A stretch of 64,000 nucleotides of DNA from Pirellulales bacterium (lineage in GTDB: Bacteria; Planctomycetota; Planctomycetia; Pirellulales; Lacipirellulaceae). Positions 28,094-35,831 of the stretch are shown here, piece by piece; position 1 is the first letter of the stretch; the number at the start of each line of letters is the position of its first letter. A program made the translations under genes and the position numbers. The stretch spans positions 124,001 through 188,000 of the forward strand of contig JAHBXQ010000008.1 of the NCBI GenBank assembly GCA_019636345.1, given 5' to 3'. Under the pieces are notes generated by a model that searched no databases, was not told where the DNA came from, and was given only the letters and a program-made list of their open reading frames with translations.

Positions 28094-28111
28094 GACGCTT
28101 TGCAAAGCGTC
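28094..28111. promoter_or_regulatory. Perfect 18-bp palindrome upstream of the Nramp-like gene
   Basis: GACGCTTTGCAAAGCGTC is a perfect inverted repeat 35 bp before the GTG of the Nramp-like transporter and 61 bp after the TlpA stop. There is no following T-tract, so it is not a classic terminator. It could be an operator for a dimeric regulator. The function is inferred from position only. Confidence 0.45.
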
Positions 28112-28146
28112 AACGCTCGCTTCTCACCCCCTCGCCGGTCTGTTGC

Positions 28147-29643
28147 GTGAACGCCTCGCCCCGTGACACCGGCAACCTGTCCCCCGTCGAACCTCCGCCG
28201 CCGTGCGCGGCGCTGGCAGGGCCGTGGTCGCTTGGCAAAGCGGGGCGGGTCGCGCGCCTCTTCGGTCCTGCGGCGATCGTCGCCTCGGTGGCGATCGGCG
28301 CCGGCGAAACGATCATCGTCGTCCGCACCGGCGCCTTCTTTGCCTACGGCCTGCTGTGGATGGTGCTCGCCAGCGTTCTGGTGAAGGGGATCATGGTCCC
28401 CTATCTCTTGGGACGATACACGGCGATCAGCGGCGAGTCGTTCGGCCACAAGATCGTCCGTCTGCCGGGGCCGCGCGGATGGCTGTTGGTCCTGCTCGCC
28501 GTGCTGGAACTGGCGGCCGCGGGACCCTTGTGGGCCGCGATCGCCCGACCCAGCGGCGAGCTCCTGGGATACCTCGTCTACGGCGAGGGCGTCGGCCAGC
28601 ATGCCGACGTCACGCGCATGCTTGCGATCGCGTTCATGGCGCTGGCGTTGGGGCTCAGCTTGGCCCTGTCGTACGAGGGGCTCGAACGGCAACAGTTGAT
28701 CATCTGCGGCGCCTTGGTGCTCGGCACGGTCGTCGGCACGGCGCTGGTGCAACCCGACCTGCGGGCCGCACTGGCGGGATTTCTGTCGTTCGGTCGCATT
28801 CCTGACGTCCTGCCCGGCGCCCCTGCGGATTTTCGTCAGCACGCCCCGGCGATGCTGGCCGTGACGTTCGGTTACGTCGGCGGCAGCGTGATGACGTACC
28901 TGGTCTATCCCGACTGGATCGCGCTGCACGGGTGGGGGATGACCTCGCATCCGCGGCTCGAGGAGATTCGCCGCCGGGCCGCCGTCGGGGCGCCCGAAGA
29001 CTATCTGCCGACCGACCCGGTCGCGGTGAAGGCGGTCCGCCGTTCGATCGCTCCGCTCAAATGGGACGTTGCCTGCGGGGCGATCGTGCTGCTGGTGGTC
29101 ACGGCCGCTTTCATGACGGCCGGCGCCGCAGTGATCTCCCCGCAGGTCGCGGCCGGAACGCTCAGCGGGGCGTTCGCGGGGTGGAGCCTGCTGACCAGTC
29201 AGGCGTCGATCTGGCAGACAATTCACCCGACGCTCGTGTGGGTCTACTACGCCTGCGTGCTGGCCGCGTTGTGGGGGACGCTGCAGGCGTATCCCGACAT
29301 CTACGCCCGCTGCGTCGCCGAGTACGCCGACGCGATCTGGCCGCAACGCCCCTGGAGCCAACCGCGGATACAGCGCTGGATCTGCGCGTACGTGTTCATG
29401 GCCGCGACGGCGTTCATCTGGAGCGACGCAAACTTCGACCTGCTGACGACCCTCACGGCCTTCCTGGCGACGAACCTGGGAGTGGCGATCGCAGTGCTCG
29501 CGGCGCTCTATCTCAACTTCCAACTCCCCCGGGCGTATCGCACCGGCGGCCCAGCGCTGGTCGGCGGACTGCTCGCCGCCGCGGCGATGATCGCCGCCTC
29601 GGCCGTCGCCGCTTGGGGCGTGTGGCAGAAGCTCGTGGGGTGA
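28147..29643 (+). CDS. Nramp-family-like divalent metal transporter
   Basis: A 498-aa inner-membrane protein with about 11 helices of the Nramp (APC-fold) type. Seen: TM1 GPAAIVASVAIGAGETIIVV, a long inter-helix loop with YPDWIALHGWGM, and a TM6-like VTFGYVGGSVMTYLV. Canonical Nramp TM1 carries DPGN; here the equivalent is AIGAGET, so the metal-binding Asp and Asn are missing, as in the divergent planctomycete branch. Substrate is therefore uncertain (metal ion or something else). The start is GTG 28147. An 18-bp palindrome lies just upstream. Confidence 0.7.
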   Translation: MNASPRDTGNLSPVEPPPPCAALAGPWSLGKAGRVARLFGPAAIVASVAIGAGETIIVVRTGAFFAYGLLWMVLASVLVKGIMVPYLLGRYTAISGESFGHKIVRLPGPRGWLLVLLAVLELAAAGPLWAAIARPSGELLGYLVYGEGVGQHADVTRMLAIAFMALALGLSLALSYEGLERQQLIICGALVLGTVVGTALVQPDLRAALAGFLSFGRIPDVLPGAPADFRQHAPAMLAVTFGYVGGSVMTYLVYPDWIALHGWGMTSHPRLEEIRRRAAVGAPEDYLPTDPVAVKAVRRSIAPLKWDVACGAIVLLVVTAAFMTAGAAVISPQVAAGTLSGAFAGWSLLTSQASIWQTIHPTLVWVYYACVLAALWGTLQAYPDIYARCVAEYADAIWPQRPWSQPRIQRWICAYVFMAATAFIWSDANFDLLTTLTAFLATNLGVAIAVLAALYLNFQLPRAYRTGGPALVGGLLAAAAMIAASAVAAWGVWQKLVG

Positions 29644-29725
29644 GCTCGCCGGCAACTCGCTCCGGGGAACTGCCGCGGGGGCTCCCTGGGGGCTCGCTTC
29701 GCACGCCCCCTGCCGCGTTCCCGTT

Positions 29726-29734
29726 TGCTACAAT
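29726..29734 (+). promoter_or_regulatory. Extended -10 giving a leaderless mRNA
   Basis: TGC followed by TACAAT (29729-29734). The predicted +1 (seven nt after the last -10 base) is 29741, which is the A of the ATG of the next gene. Confidence 0.45.
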
Positions 29735-29740
29735 CCCCCG

Positions 29741-30133
29741 ATGCTCGACGCCGAATACACCGTCTATCGCCCGCGGCGAATTCGTCTGCGGACTTGGTTC
29801 CTGCTGATCGCGGGGCTGCTCGTGGCGTGGAGCGTCGCCAGCTACTGGGCCGAGTACCGCGACGCTGCGGCTCGCCGGGCGCGCGAGAACATGGCCCCCG
29901 CCGCCGGCGCCTGGTGCACGATCGTGTTCCGCAGCGACGCCGTGGGAGTCGTCCGCTCGGGCCCCCGGGCGATCGAGTTGGACGGCACGCATAACTACCT
30001 CGCCGGCTCGTTTGTACGGATGAACGACCAATGGATCGTCCTCCGGACCGGCCGTGGTCGCGAAGGGGCTCCCTCGCGCGAGGTCTGGATCCCCCGCGAG
30101 CAGGTCCTGCAAATGGAACTCGGCGGCCCGTGA
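29741..30133 (+). CDS. Hypothetical single-pass membrane protein
   Basis: A 130-aa protein with one membrane helix near residues 18-35 (TWFLLIAGLLVAWSVASYW) preceded by a basic RPRRIRLR stretch, so the N-terminus is probably cytoplasmic. The C-terminal half is a beta-rich soluble domain (WCTIVFRSDAVGVV...VWIPREQVLQMEL). I do not recognise the family. It lies between the Nramp-like gene and prfB, each with its own promoter signal. Confidence 0.7.
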   Translation: MLDAEYTVYRPRRIRLRTWFLLIAGLLVAWSVASYWAEYRDAAARRARENMAPAAGAWCTIVFRSDAVGVVRSGPRAIELDGTHNYLAGSFVRMNDQWIVLRTGRGREGAPSREVWIPREQVLQMELGGP

Positions 30134-30176
30134 GCCGCGGCGACGTCAGGCCCTCGTCGGACCGGCGGCGGCTCCC

Positions 30177-30182
30177 TATAAT
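30177..30182 (+). promoter_or_regulatory. Consensus -10 box for prfB
   Basis: A perfect TATAAT. Predicted start near 30189 leaves a leader of about 40 nt before the ATG at 30229. No strong -35 is evident upstream. Confidence 0.45.
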
Positions 30183-30228
30183 CCTCTGCTTGAGTTCCCC
30201 CCTCGCCCCTCGCCGGGAGTCCCCATCG

Positions 30229-31351
30229 ATGCTCGACAGCCAATACTACGATCGCGCCCGGGCGATCCGCGAGGCGATTGTCCAGCTACGGGACTCTCTT
30301 TGACGCCCCCGGCAAGAACGACCGCATCGCGGCGATCGACGACCAGATGGGGGCGCCCGACTTCTGGAACGACCAGGAACGGGCCCAGCAGATCGTGGGC
30401 GAGCGGAAGGCCCTGCTGGCCGTCGTCCGCCCGCTGGCCGCGATCCAGAAGGGGAGCGAGGACCTCGAGGCGATGCTCGAAATGGCCGCGGAGGATCCCG
30501 CGTTCGCCGAGGAAGTTCCCGCTGAGGTCGAACGACTCGAGGGGACGCTCGAAGACCTCAAGCTCAAGGCCTTGCTGAACGGCCCGCACGACGGGGCCGG
30601 AGCGCTGGTGACGATCAACGCCCGCGACGGGGGGACCGACGCCAACGACTGGGCCGAGATGCTGCTGCGGATGTACATCCACTGGGCCCAAAAGAACGAC
30701 TACGCGACCGAGCTGATCGATCGCCAGGACAACGAACAGGCGGGGATCAACAGCGCGACCCTCGCCGTGCGGGGGCCGATGGCGTACGGCTATCTCCGCG
30801 GCGAGACCGGCATGCACCGGCTCGTGCGGATCAGCCCCTTCAACAGTGAAGGCAAGCGTCAGACGAGCTTCGCGGCCGTCGACGTCTCGCCGGAGATTTC
30901 CGACTCGGTCGAGGTCGAGATCAACGACAGCGACATCCGCGAGGACACGTATCGCGCCAGCGGCGCCGGCGGGCAGCACGTCAACAAGACCTCGAGCGCC
31001 ATTCGGCTGACCCACATGCCCACGGGGATCGTGGTCACGTGCCAAAGCGAACGCAGCCAGCACAAGAACCGCGCCACTGCGTGGAAGATGCTCCGCTCGC
31101 GGATGGTGCAGCGGGAGGAAGAGAAGCGCGAGCAGGAAGAAGCGATCAAGTACCAGCGCCAGGCGAAGACCGGCTTCGGGTCGCAGATTCGCAACTACTT
31201 CCTTCACCCCGACCAACGGGTGAAGGACGCGCGCACGAAGTACCAGCAGACGAACTTCCACGCCGTGCTGGACGGCGAAATCCAAGGGTTTCTCGACGCG
31301 GTGCTCCGCTGGCGCGCCGGCCAGCCGGTCGAGGAGGACGACGACGAGTAG
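30229..31351 (+). CDS. prfB: Peptide chain release factor 2 with programmed +1 frameshift
   Basis: RF2 terminates translation at UGA and UAA. The gene reads 30229-30300 (24 codons) to an in-frame TGA, then continues in the +1 frame from 30302 to 31351, giving 373 aa. Seen: the slippery CTT-TGA-C, the stop-codon recognition SPF (in RISPFNSEG), and GGQ at 247-249 (SGAGGQHVNK). The N-terminal helical domain and C-terminal basic tail are normal in length compared with E. coli (365 aa). Treating the second frame as a separate gene starting near 30278 would be wrong. Confidence 0.95.
30298..30304 (+). promoter_or_regulatory. prfB programmed frameshift site
   Basis: CTTTGAC: the Leu codon CTT is followed by stop UGA and C, the least efficient stop context. 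RF2 shortage allows +1 slippage. The internal Shine-Dalgarno-like element usually placed just before it (AGGGGG) is weak here, reduced to CGGGA at 30288-30292. Confidence 0.9.
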
Positions 31352-31450
31352 TCCGCCCTGTCGCCGCGACGCGGTTCGTCCGATTCAGCGTAACCGGACG
31401 AAGCCCTCGTTCCTCGCGATCGCAAGCGAGAATATCCGGCGATTCTTCGA

Positions 31451-31480
31451 TTGACTTCGCCATGTCCTGCGTGGTATGAT
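31451..31480 (+). promoter_or_regulatory. Strong promoter of the cold-shock gene
   Basis: -35 TTGACT (31451-31456), 18-nt spacer, -10 TATGAT (31475-31480) preceded by TGG (extended -10). This is the best match to a sigma70 promoter in the window. Predicted start near 31487. Confidence 0.7.
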
Positions 31481-31486
31481 AGTCGA

Positions 31487-31743
31487 GCTTGCGGATAGCG
31501 AAGGCGATTGCGAGATGTTTTGCCAGCCGGCCGGCCGCGGTCGACTGCCTACTCTTTCTTCCCTCGCCCCTTCGCGGGGGAGGCTCTCACGGCTTCCCTG
31601 CGTTCGGCTCCTTGGGTGGCTCTTTTGCTCGCCGCGAGCGTCCGTCTCCCTGTCGGGGGACGTCTGTGACTTGGCCCTCGGCGATTGGCACGGCGCGGGG
31701 GGCTGCGTTTTACGTTTTTGCTGCGTGCCGGGAGATTTGCGAA
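31487..31743 (+). promoter_or_regulatory. Long 5' leader of the cold-shock gene
   Basis: A leader of about 257 nt between the predicted start and the GTG. It contains a GC hairpin around 31562-31583 (CCTC-CCCC arm, GGGG-AGG arm, short TTCGC loop), and the start region has GGGAG at 31730-31734. CspA-type genes use long structured leaders as thermosensors; whether this one does is inferred from length alone. The larger 31352-31743 gap also holds an 8-bp inverted repeat (TTCGTCCG/CGGACGAA, 31375-31402) that may end prfB. Confidence 0.45.
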
Positions 31744-31941
31744 GTGTCGCAAGGTACGATCAAGAAGCTGACGGACAAAGGTTTTGGTTTCATCAAGGGT
31801 GAGAGCGGCGAGCTGTTCTTTCACCACTCGGCCGTCGTGAACAGCGACTTCGACAGCCTCCGCGAGGGGCAGGAAGTTGAGTACACCGAGGGTCGCGGTC
31901 CCAAGGGCCCGCGGGCTGAAACCGTGAAAGTGGTCTCGTAA
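31744..31941 (+). CDS. Cold-shock domain protein (CspA family)
   Basis: A 65-aa single CSD protein that binds single-stranded RNA/DNA. Seen: RNP1-like KGFGFIKG near residues 12-19 and RNP2-like ELFFHHSAV near 24-32, followed by the usual GQEVEYTEGRGPKGPRAETV. The start is GTG 31744 with GGGAG nine nt upstream; an in-frame extension to a TTG at 31489 is open but not CSD-like. A strong promoter, long leader and strong terminator make it a monocistronic, probably highly expressed unit. Confidence 0.95.
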   Translation: MSQGTIKKLTDKGFGFIKGESGELFFHHSAVVNSDFDSLREGQEVEYTEGRGPKGPRAETVKVVS

Positions 31942-31984
31942 CGCTTGCCTCGCCTTCACGGCGATCCTAAACGCTGCGAACAGT

Positions 31985-32028
31985 CGACCGCCCGGCAAGC
32001 TTCGGTTTGCCGGGCGGTTGTTTTTTTT
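31985..32028 (+). terminator. Strong rho-independent terminator of the cold-shock gene
   Basis: A 14-bp stem (31985-31998 with 32007-32020; 12 perfect pairs plus one GU and one CG) capped by GC-TTCG-GT, a stable UUCG-type loop, then eight T residues (32021-32028). The stem lies 43 bp after the stop. Confidence 0.93.
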
Positions 32029-32050
32029 GCGCTGATCGCAAGGAGCAGAA

Positions 32051-32138
32051 CACGCCGAGGGGCTGAGGGCGCAGAGAGAGCGGGCAGGCTCCGGATTGTC
32101 TCGACAAAGGTCCCCTGCGCCCTCAGCGCCTCGGCGTG
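32051..32138. repeat. 24-bp near-perfect inverted repeat
   Basis: Arms 32051-32074 and 32115-32138 are reverse complements over 24 nt with one mismatch (position 11), separated by 40 nt. The left arm contains the tandem unit GCCGAGGG/GCTGAGGG. It sits between the cold-shock terminator and the convergent HTH gene. It could fold into a long hairpin or be a remnant of a palindromic mobile element. Confidence 0.6.
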
Positions 32139-32167
32139 CGTCCGCGGTTGCGACGCGGATCGCCCCG

Positions 32168-32710
32168 CTACGATCCCAAATCGCCGAACAGACTGTCCGG
32201 GATCGTCCGCTCGGCGATCCGGCCCAATTCGTCCTGCGTGCGTCGCTGGCCGACCGAGTGCCACGGCGAGACGTCCTGCAGTTCGGGCATGACGTCGACG
32301 AGTTGCCCGATCAGCATGTCGGCCAGCCGGCGAGCGGCGGGGGTGTGGGCCGACTCGGCCAGGCTCTTGGCCGTCTTCATCGCTCGCAGCAGTCGGGCCC
32401 GGACGTCGACCGGGGCCGACAGGGGGCCTTCGCTGTCAATCAGCAGGTCGGCCAACGGCACTTCGAGCGCCTGCTGCCAATCGAGGAGCTGCGAGAGTCG
32501 CAGGTCGGCGGTCGGCTCTTCCTGGCAGCGGGCGTCCTGCATGCTGATGTTCAGCTTGCGGGCGACCGAGCGCACCGAGACCCCCTGTTGCTGCCGGACC
32601 TCGGCGATGCGGTGCAGCTTGCGCGACGGCGACGGAGCCGACAGGCGGGGCGAGACGGGCTGGGGGGAATTCAAACCGCCAATTTCGAAATTGTAATCGA
32701 CCGTACTCAT
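32168..32710 (-). CDS. XRE-type helix-turn-helix protein
   Basis: A 180-aa predicted DNA-binding protein. Seen: after a Ser/Pro-rich N-terminus of about 30 residues, KLHRIAEVRQQQGVSVRSVA followed by RKLNISMQDARCQE, an HTH of Cro/C1 type, and DWQQALEVPLADLL, its closing helices. The C-terminal 90 residues are helical (RARLLRAMKTAKSLAESA) and probably dimerise. No ligand domain. The start ATG 32710 has GGGGAGG eight nt upstream, and an 8-bp hairpin (32725-32747) overlaps the edge of that site. Targets unknown. Confidence 0.78.
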   Translation of the reverse strand: MSTVDYNFEIGGLNSPQPVSPRLSAPSPSRKLHRIAEVRQQQGVSVRSVARKLNISMQDARCQEEPTADLRLSQLLDWQQALEVPLADLLIDSEGPLSAPVDVRARLLRAMKTAKSLAESAHTPAARRLADMLIGQLVDVMPELQDVSPWHSVGQRRTQDELGRIAERTIPDSLFGDLGS

Positions 32711-33272
32711 GGCATGGGCCTCCCCTCTCGCCGTTCCGGGGCGAGAGCAATCGTGTCCGAGGGACGAGAACGGCTTCAGCGGCAAGGGCGGCCGAGCGCA
32801 GGGAGCGCAGGAGACGACCAGCGGCGAAGCACCGGCGAAGATAAGTCCCGCAAGAGCACGCTTGCCGCCGTCAGTGCGATGCAAGCTGCGAAATACTGCC
32901 GAACGCCTAATCGATCGACCAGATCGAATCTTGCCCTGGCGTCGGCGGGAAAAGCAGGAGTCGCTGGCCGGCGACTCCGCAGCCATTCATGCCGGTGGCA
33001 TCATAAACGCGCCGGGGCGGCTCGACAAGCGTCGCCGGAGAAATCGCAGACTGCCGCCGCTCGGAACGACGTGCAGCCGGCAAGCGTCGCCGAGCGATTG
33101 CCGAATTGCAAGTGCTTTCACGTTCCGCCCAAGAACCTCGCTTGCTGCTGGCGCAGGAAGCGTTTGCATGCTTGACGGACACTCGCGCGAGGGGAACTTG
33201 ACTCGGCGTTTTCTCCCCAAGGTCGCGCGTTCAGAACGTGCGTTGCAGGGGACCGCGCTGAAGCTTGGCGGC
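32711..33272. other. 562-bp intergenic region, no gene seen
   Basis: Lies between the HTH regulator start and the GT2 stop, both minus strand. It includes the leader hairpin of the HTH gene. Open frames (for example 32907-33182 minus) are Arg/Ser-rich and lack any family pattern or ribosome-binding site. No RNA gene is recognised. Confidence 0.45.
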
Positions 33273-33833
33273 CTACGGATTCGTCGCCGGCGAACCGGTG
33301 AACGCTGCAAGCAAATTGGCGCCCAGCGACAGGGGCGCCGGGGCGTGGCGTCGACGCGGTTCGACGCCCGGTTCCAGGGCCAGCCGGCGAAAGCCGAGGA
33401 CGGTGCGATGGGCTGCTTGCAGCCGGGCGTTCAGGCTGGTCACCGCGGCGAACCGCCGCGAGCCGCGCGACTCGCCCGCTTCCCGGCGAGCCGGGGCGGC
33501 TTCGCTTCGCAGGATCGTCGCCAGTTCCTCCAGATCGATCGCCGAGGCGCCGTCGTGAGCGATCACTTCGCTCACCCCCAACGACCTCCGCACGCGCTCG
33601 AGCGCCGCGCCGAGACCTCGTTGGAACGGTTGCCGCAGCACGTGCACTTGCGGGTAGCGGACGGCCAATTCGCACGCCGTTTCGTAGGTTTCGTCGGTCG
33701 AGCCGTCGTCGACGATCACCAACTGGAATCCCCCCCCGGGCCCCATGGCCAGGCTCAACACCGCATCGACCGTCGCCCGCAGGGTCCGTTCGCCGTTGTG
33801 GATTGGGAGCACGATCGTCGCGCGGGAATTCAT
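33273..33833 (-). CDS. Short family-2 glycosyltransferase-like protein
   Basis: A 186-aa protein with the nucleotide-binding half of a GT2 domain: [39 protein letters not shown] and [18 protein letters not shown]. The metal-binding DxD region, expected after about 90 residues, reads AHDGAS, with one Asp only. The protein ends about where the acceptor-binding half would begin, so it is either a truncated gene or a minimal, perhaps inactive GT2. Start ATG 33833 fits the family; the frame is open to 34274. Confidence 0.65.
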   Translation of the reverse strand: MNSRATIVLPIHNGERTLRATVDAVLSLAMGPGGGFQLVIVDDGSTDETYETACELAVRYPQVHVLRQPFQRGLGAALERVRRSLGVSEVIAHDGASAIDLEELATILRSEAAPARREAGESRGSRRFAAVTSLNARLQAAHRTVLGFRRLALEPGVEPRRRHAPAPLSLGANLLAAFTGSPATNP

Positions 33834-34075
33834 AGCGAGGTCTCCAAGCCGCGAGTCGACAACGAGGGAGGGGTCCGCGGCGACGAGGGACGGGGAGGGC
33901 GTCGCCCAGCCGGGTTCAGGAAGCCCGACCGTTAGATTCATCGGGCGGTCCGACGGGCAACTGGAATCGCGGGCTCCAGACGCCGACGGCGCCATCCGCA
34001 CGCATCGCGCGGGTCGTGAGGTTCGCAGCGCGAGAGCCGGTCGTACGCTGCCGCGGGCTGTCGCGAGGACCGGTT

Positions 34076-34104
34076 TTGCCGTTGAGGCCCGGCACTGGTA
34101 TGCT
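34076..34104 (+). promoter_or_regulatory. Promoter for hisI
   Basis: -35 TTGCCG (34076-34081), 17-nt spacer, -10 TATGCT (34099-34104) with TGG extension. Predicted start near 34111, leader about 36 nt. It lies in the 313-bp divergent gap 33834-34146, which otherwise shows no gene. Confidence 0.5.
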
Positions 34105-34146
34105 GAGTCCTCGCCTAGCGCCGTCTCCGCCCTTGTCGTGGCCGTC

Positions 34147-34545
34147 ATGTCTCGCCTCCCCGACTTTTCTGACCCCGACGCCTTGCTGCCAGTCGTCGCC
34201 CAGGATGCCGCGACCGGGGCCGTGCTGATGGTCGCCTTCATGAACGAGGCCGCTTGGCAGGCGACTCTCGCCACGGGCGAGGCGACCTACTTTAGCCGCA
34301 GCCGGGGGCGGTTGTGGAAAAAGGGCGAGACCAGCGGCCATGTCCAACGGGTTCGCGAGGCGTTGGTCGATTGCGACGGCGACGCGATCCTGCTCAAGGT
34401 CGAGCAGTTCGGCGGGGCCGCCTGTCACGAAGGATACGCGAGCTGCTTCTTTCGCCGCCGCGCCGGCGAGCGATGGGAGACGGTCGGCGAGCGCCTGTTC
34501 GACCCCGCGGCCGTGTACGGGGCGAAGGACTCGGCCGCCCAGTAA
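34147..34545 (+). CDS. hisI: Phosphoribosyl-AMP cyclohydrolase
   Basis: Third step of histidine synthesis: opens the adenine ring of phosphoribosyl-AMP; a zinc/magnesium enzyme. Seen: GHVQRV, the magnesium-binding DCDGD, and the zinc cysteines in [15 protein letters not shown]. At 132 aa it is the stand-alone HisI form without fused HisE. No other his gene is next to it. Start ATG 34147; upstream in-frame codons are not conserved. Confidence 0.95.
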   Translation: MSRLPDFSDPDALLPVVAQDAATGAVLMVAFMNEAAWQATLATGEATYFSRSRGRLWKKGETSGHVQRVREALVDCDGDAILLKVEQFGGAACHEGYASCFFRRRAGERWETVGERLFDPAAVYGAKDSAAQ

Positions 34546-34672
34546 ACCGCAACTCCCGCTTTGCCGTCCGACAGCCTAGGTTTCCCTGATGAGGCCATGT
34601 CATCCGCGGTACTGAAGAAACTGCTTTCACCTTGCATCACGCCGCCATCGTTTACGCAAAGGACGTCCGACC

Positions 34673-35137
34673 TTGAGTCTTGAATCGCGCATCGTTGAGC
34701 TTGGTCTGGAGCTGCCGCAGCTCCCCGCTGCGCTGGGTCTCTATCGCCCCGTGCTGGTCGTGGGAAATCTGGCCTACCTGTCGGGTCACGGACCGCTGCG
34801 GGCCGACGGCACGTTCGTCAAGGGGAAGGCGGGCGTCGACTTCGACGTCGCCGCGGCCAAGGAGGGGGCGCGGCTCACCGCGCTCGCCAGTCTCGCCTCG
34901 TTGCGAACCGCGCTGGGATCGCTTGATCGCGTCCGGCGATTGGTGAAGACGATGGGGCTGGTCAATTCCGCCCCCGAGTTCGTCGACCACCCGGCTGTGA
35001 TCAACGGGTTCAGCGAAGTGATGCGCGACGTCCTGGGCGAGGAGGCCGGCCTCGGCGCTCGCAGCGCGTTCGGCGCCGCAGCCCTGCCGGCGGGCTGGGT
35101 CGTCGAAATCGAGTCGGTGTTTGAAATCGAGGCGTAA
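34673..35137 (+). CDS. RidA/YjgF-family protein
   Basis: A 153-aa member of the Rid family (enamine/imine deaminases), in the longer subgroup that begins SLESRIVELGLELP and continues NLAYLSGHGPLRADG. The C-terminal ALPAGWVVEIESVFEI corresponds to the trimer interface. The Arg that marks active RidA proteins (R105 in the canonical R-x-x-P region) is not obvious, so deaminase activity is uncertain. The start is TTG 34673 with AAGGA nine nt upstream; no ATG gives a family N-terminus. It is followed after six bp by an unknown gene. Confidence 0.82.
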   Translation: MSLESRIVELGLELPQLPAALGLYRPVLVVGNLAYLSGHGPLRADGTFVKGKAGVDFDVAAAKEGARLTALASLASLRTALGSLDRVRRLVKTMGLVNSAPEFVDHPAVINGFSEVMRDVLGEEAGLGARSAFGAAALPAGWVVEIESVFEIEA

Positions 35138-35143
35138 CGCCCG

Positions 35144-35785
35144 ATGGCCGACCCCGCACTTCAGGACTTCGCCGACTCGCCGTGCGCGGCGTGGCTCGAC
35201 GGTCCGGCGACCGCGACGGACCTGCGACTTCGCGTCGAGTTCCGCCACGTCGGCGACCGGTATGCCCATCGCGTGGTCGTCGTCGCCAGCGACGGACAGA
35301 TTGCACCGGCGTTGGAGTCGCTCGAAGGCGCCGACGGCGATCCCTGGCCCGAGAGCCCGGCCCTGCAGGCGCTCAACCGGGATCAACTGGTGCGGGCCGC
35401 CGACGCGGGCCAAGCGACCGTGGCGGCCCTGGTGGGGATGAGCGGCGCCTGCCACTGGTCGCTGGGGATCGAGCCGAGGAGCGAACCTGCCGGTCCGGGG
35501 CTGCTGTTCGACGCCGCCTGCCGGATCAAGCGACTTCCCCCCGCGTTGGGAAGCCGTTACTGCCTCGCTCCCGGCGCCGAGAGCTGCGCAGGACTCGGCG
35601 GCGAGGTCGTCGTCACAGCGGCCGACGGCCGGTGGCGACTGCGACTCGCCCCGGTCGCGGACGAGCCGCTTGACTGCACGCTCGATGGCGCGCAACTCCG
35701 CATCCGGCGGCCCGTCGATCCCGCGACGGGGCTGCCGACGACGCTTCGCTGGCGGTACGCGGTGCAGTTGCTCGCGCCGGAGTGA
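35144..35785 (+). CDS. Hypothetical protein in the ridA unit
   Basis: A 213-aa soluble protein I do not recognise. No signal peptide or membrane helix. It is rich in beta-type strands (DLRLRVEFRHVGDRYAHRVV; GRWRLRLAPVADEPLDCTL). Its start lies six bp after the ridA stop, so the two are almost certainly cotranscribed. The N-terminus ADPALQDFADSPCAAWLDGP has a planctomycete-style hypothetical look but gives no function. Confidence 0.7.
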   Translation: MADPALQDFADSPCAAWLDGPATATDLRLRVEFRHVGDRYAHRVVVVASDGQIAPALESLEGADGDPWPESPALQALNRDQLVRAADAGQATVAALVGMSGACHWSLGIEPRSEPAGPGLLFDAACRIKRLPPALGSRYCLAPGAESCAGLGGEVVVTAADGRWRLRLAPVADEPLDCTLDGAQLRIRRPVDPATGLPTTLRWRYAVQLLAPE

Positions 35786-35831
35786 CGCCGGGGCGAAGCG
35801 GTCGCCGCCGCCGCGCAATCGTCGGGGACCG

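Noticed and set aside
28094-28111. Palindrome as a terminator of the TlpA-like gene
   Set aside because: No T-tract follows either arm; an operator role fits the position better.
30278-31351. Separate RF2 gene starting at 30278
   Set aside because: The first 24 codons and the CTT-TGA-C frameshift site lie directly upstream; the real gene starts at 30229.
31489-31743. In-frame TTG-initiated N-terminal extension of the cold-shock protein
   Set aside because: The extension is unlike any CSD protein, covers a GC hairpin in the leader, and the GTG at 31744 has a proper ribosome-binding site. It is noted because the TTG lies two nt after the predicted +1.
32907-33182. 91-aa minus-strand ORF in the 562-bp intergenic region
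   Set aside because: No ribosome-binding site and Ser/Arg-rich, non-protein-like composition.
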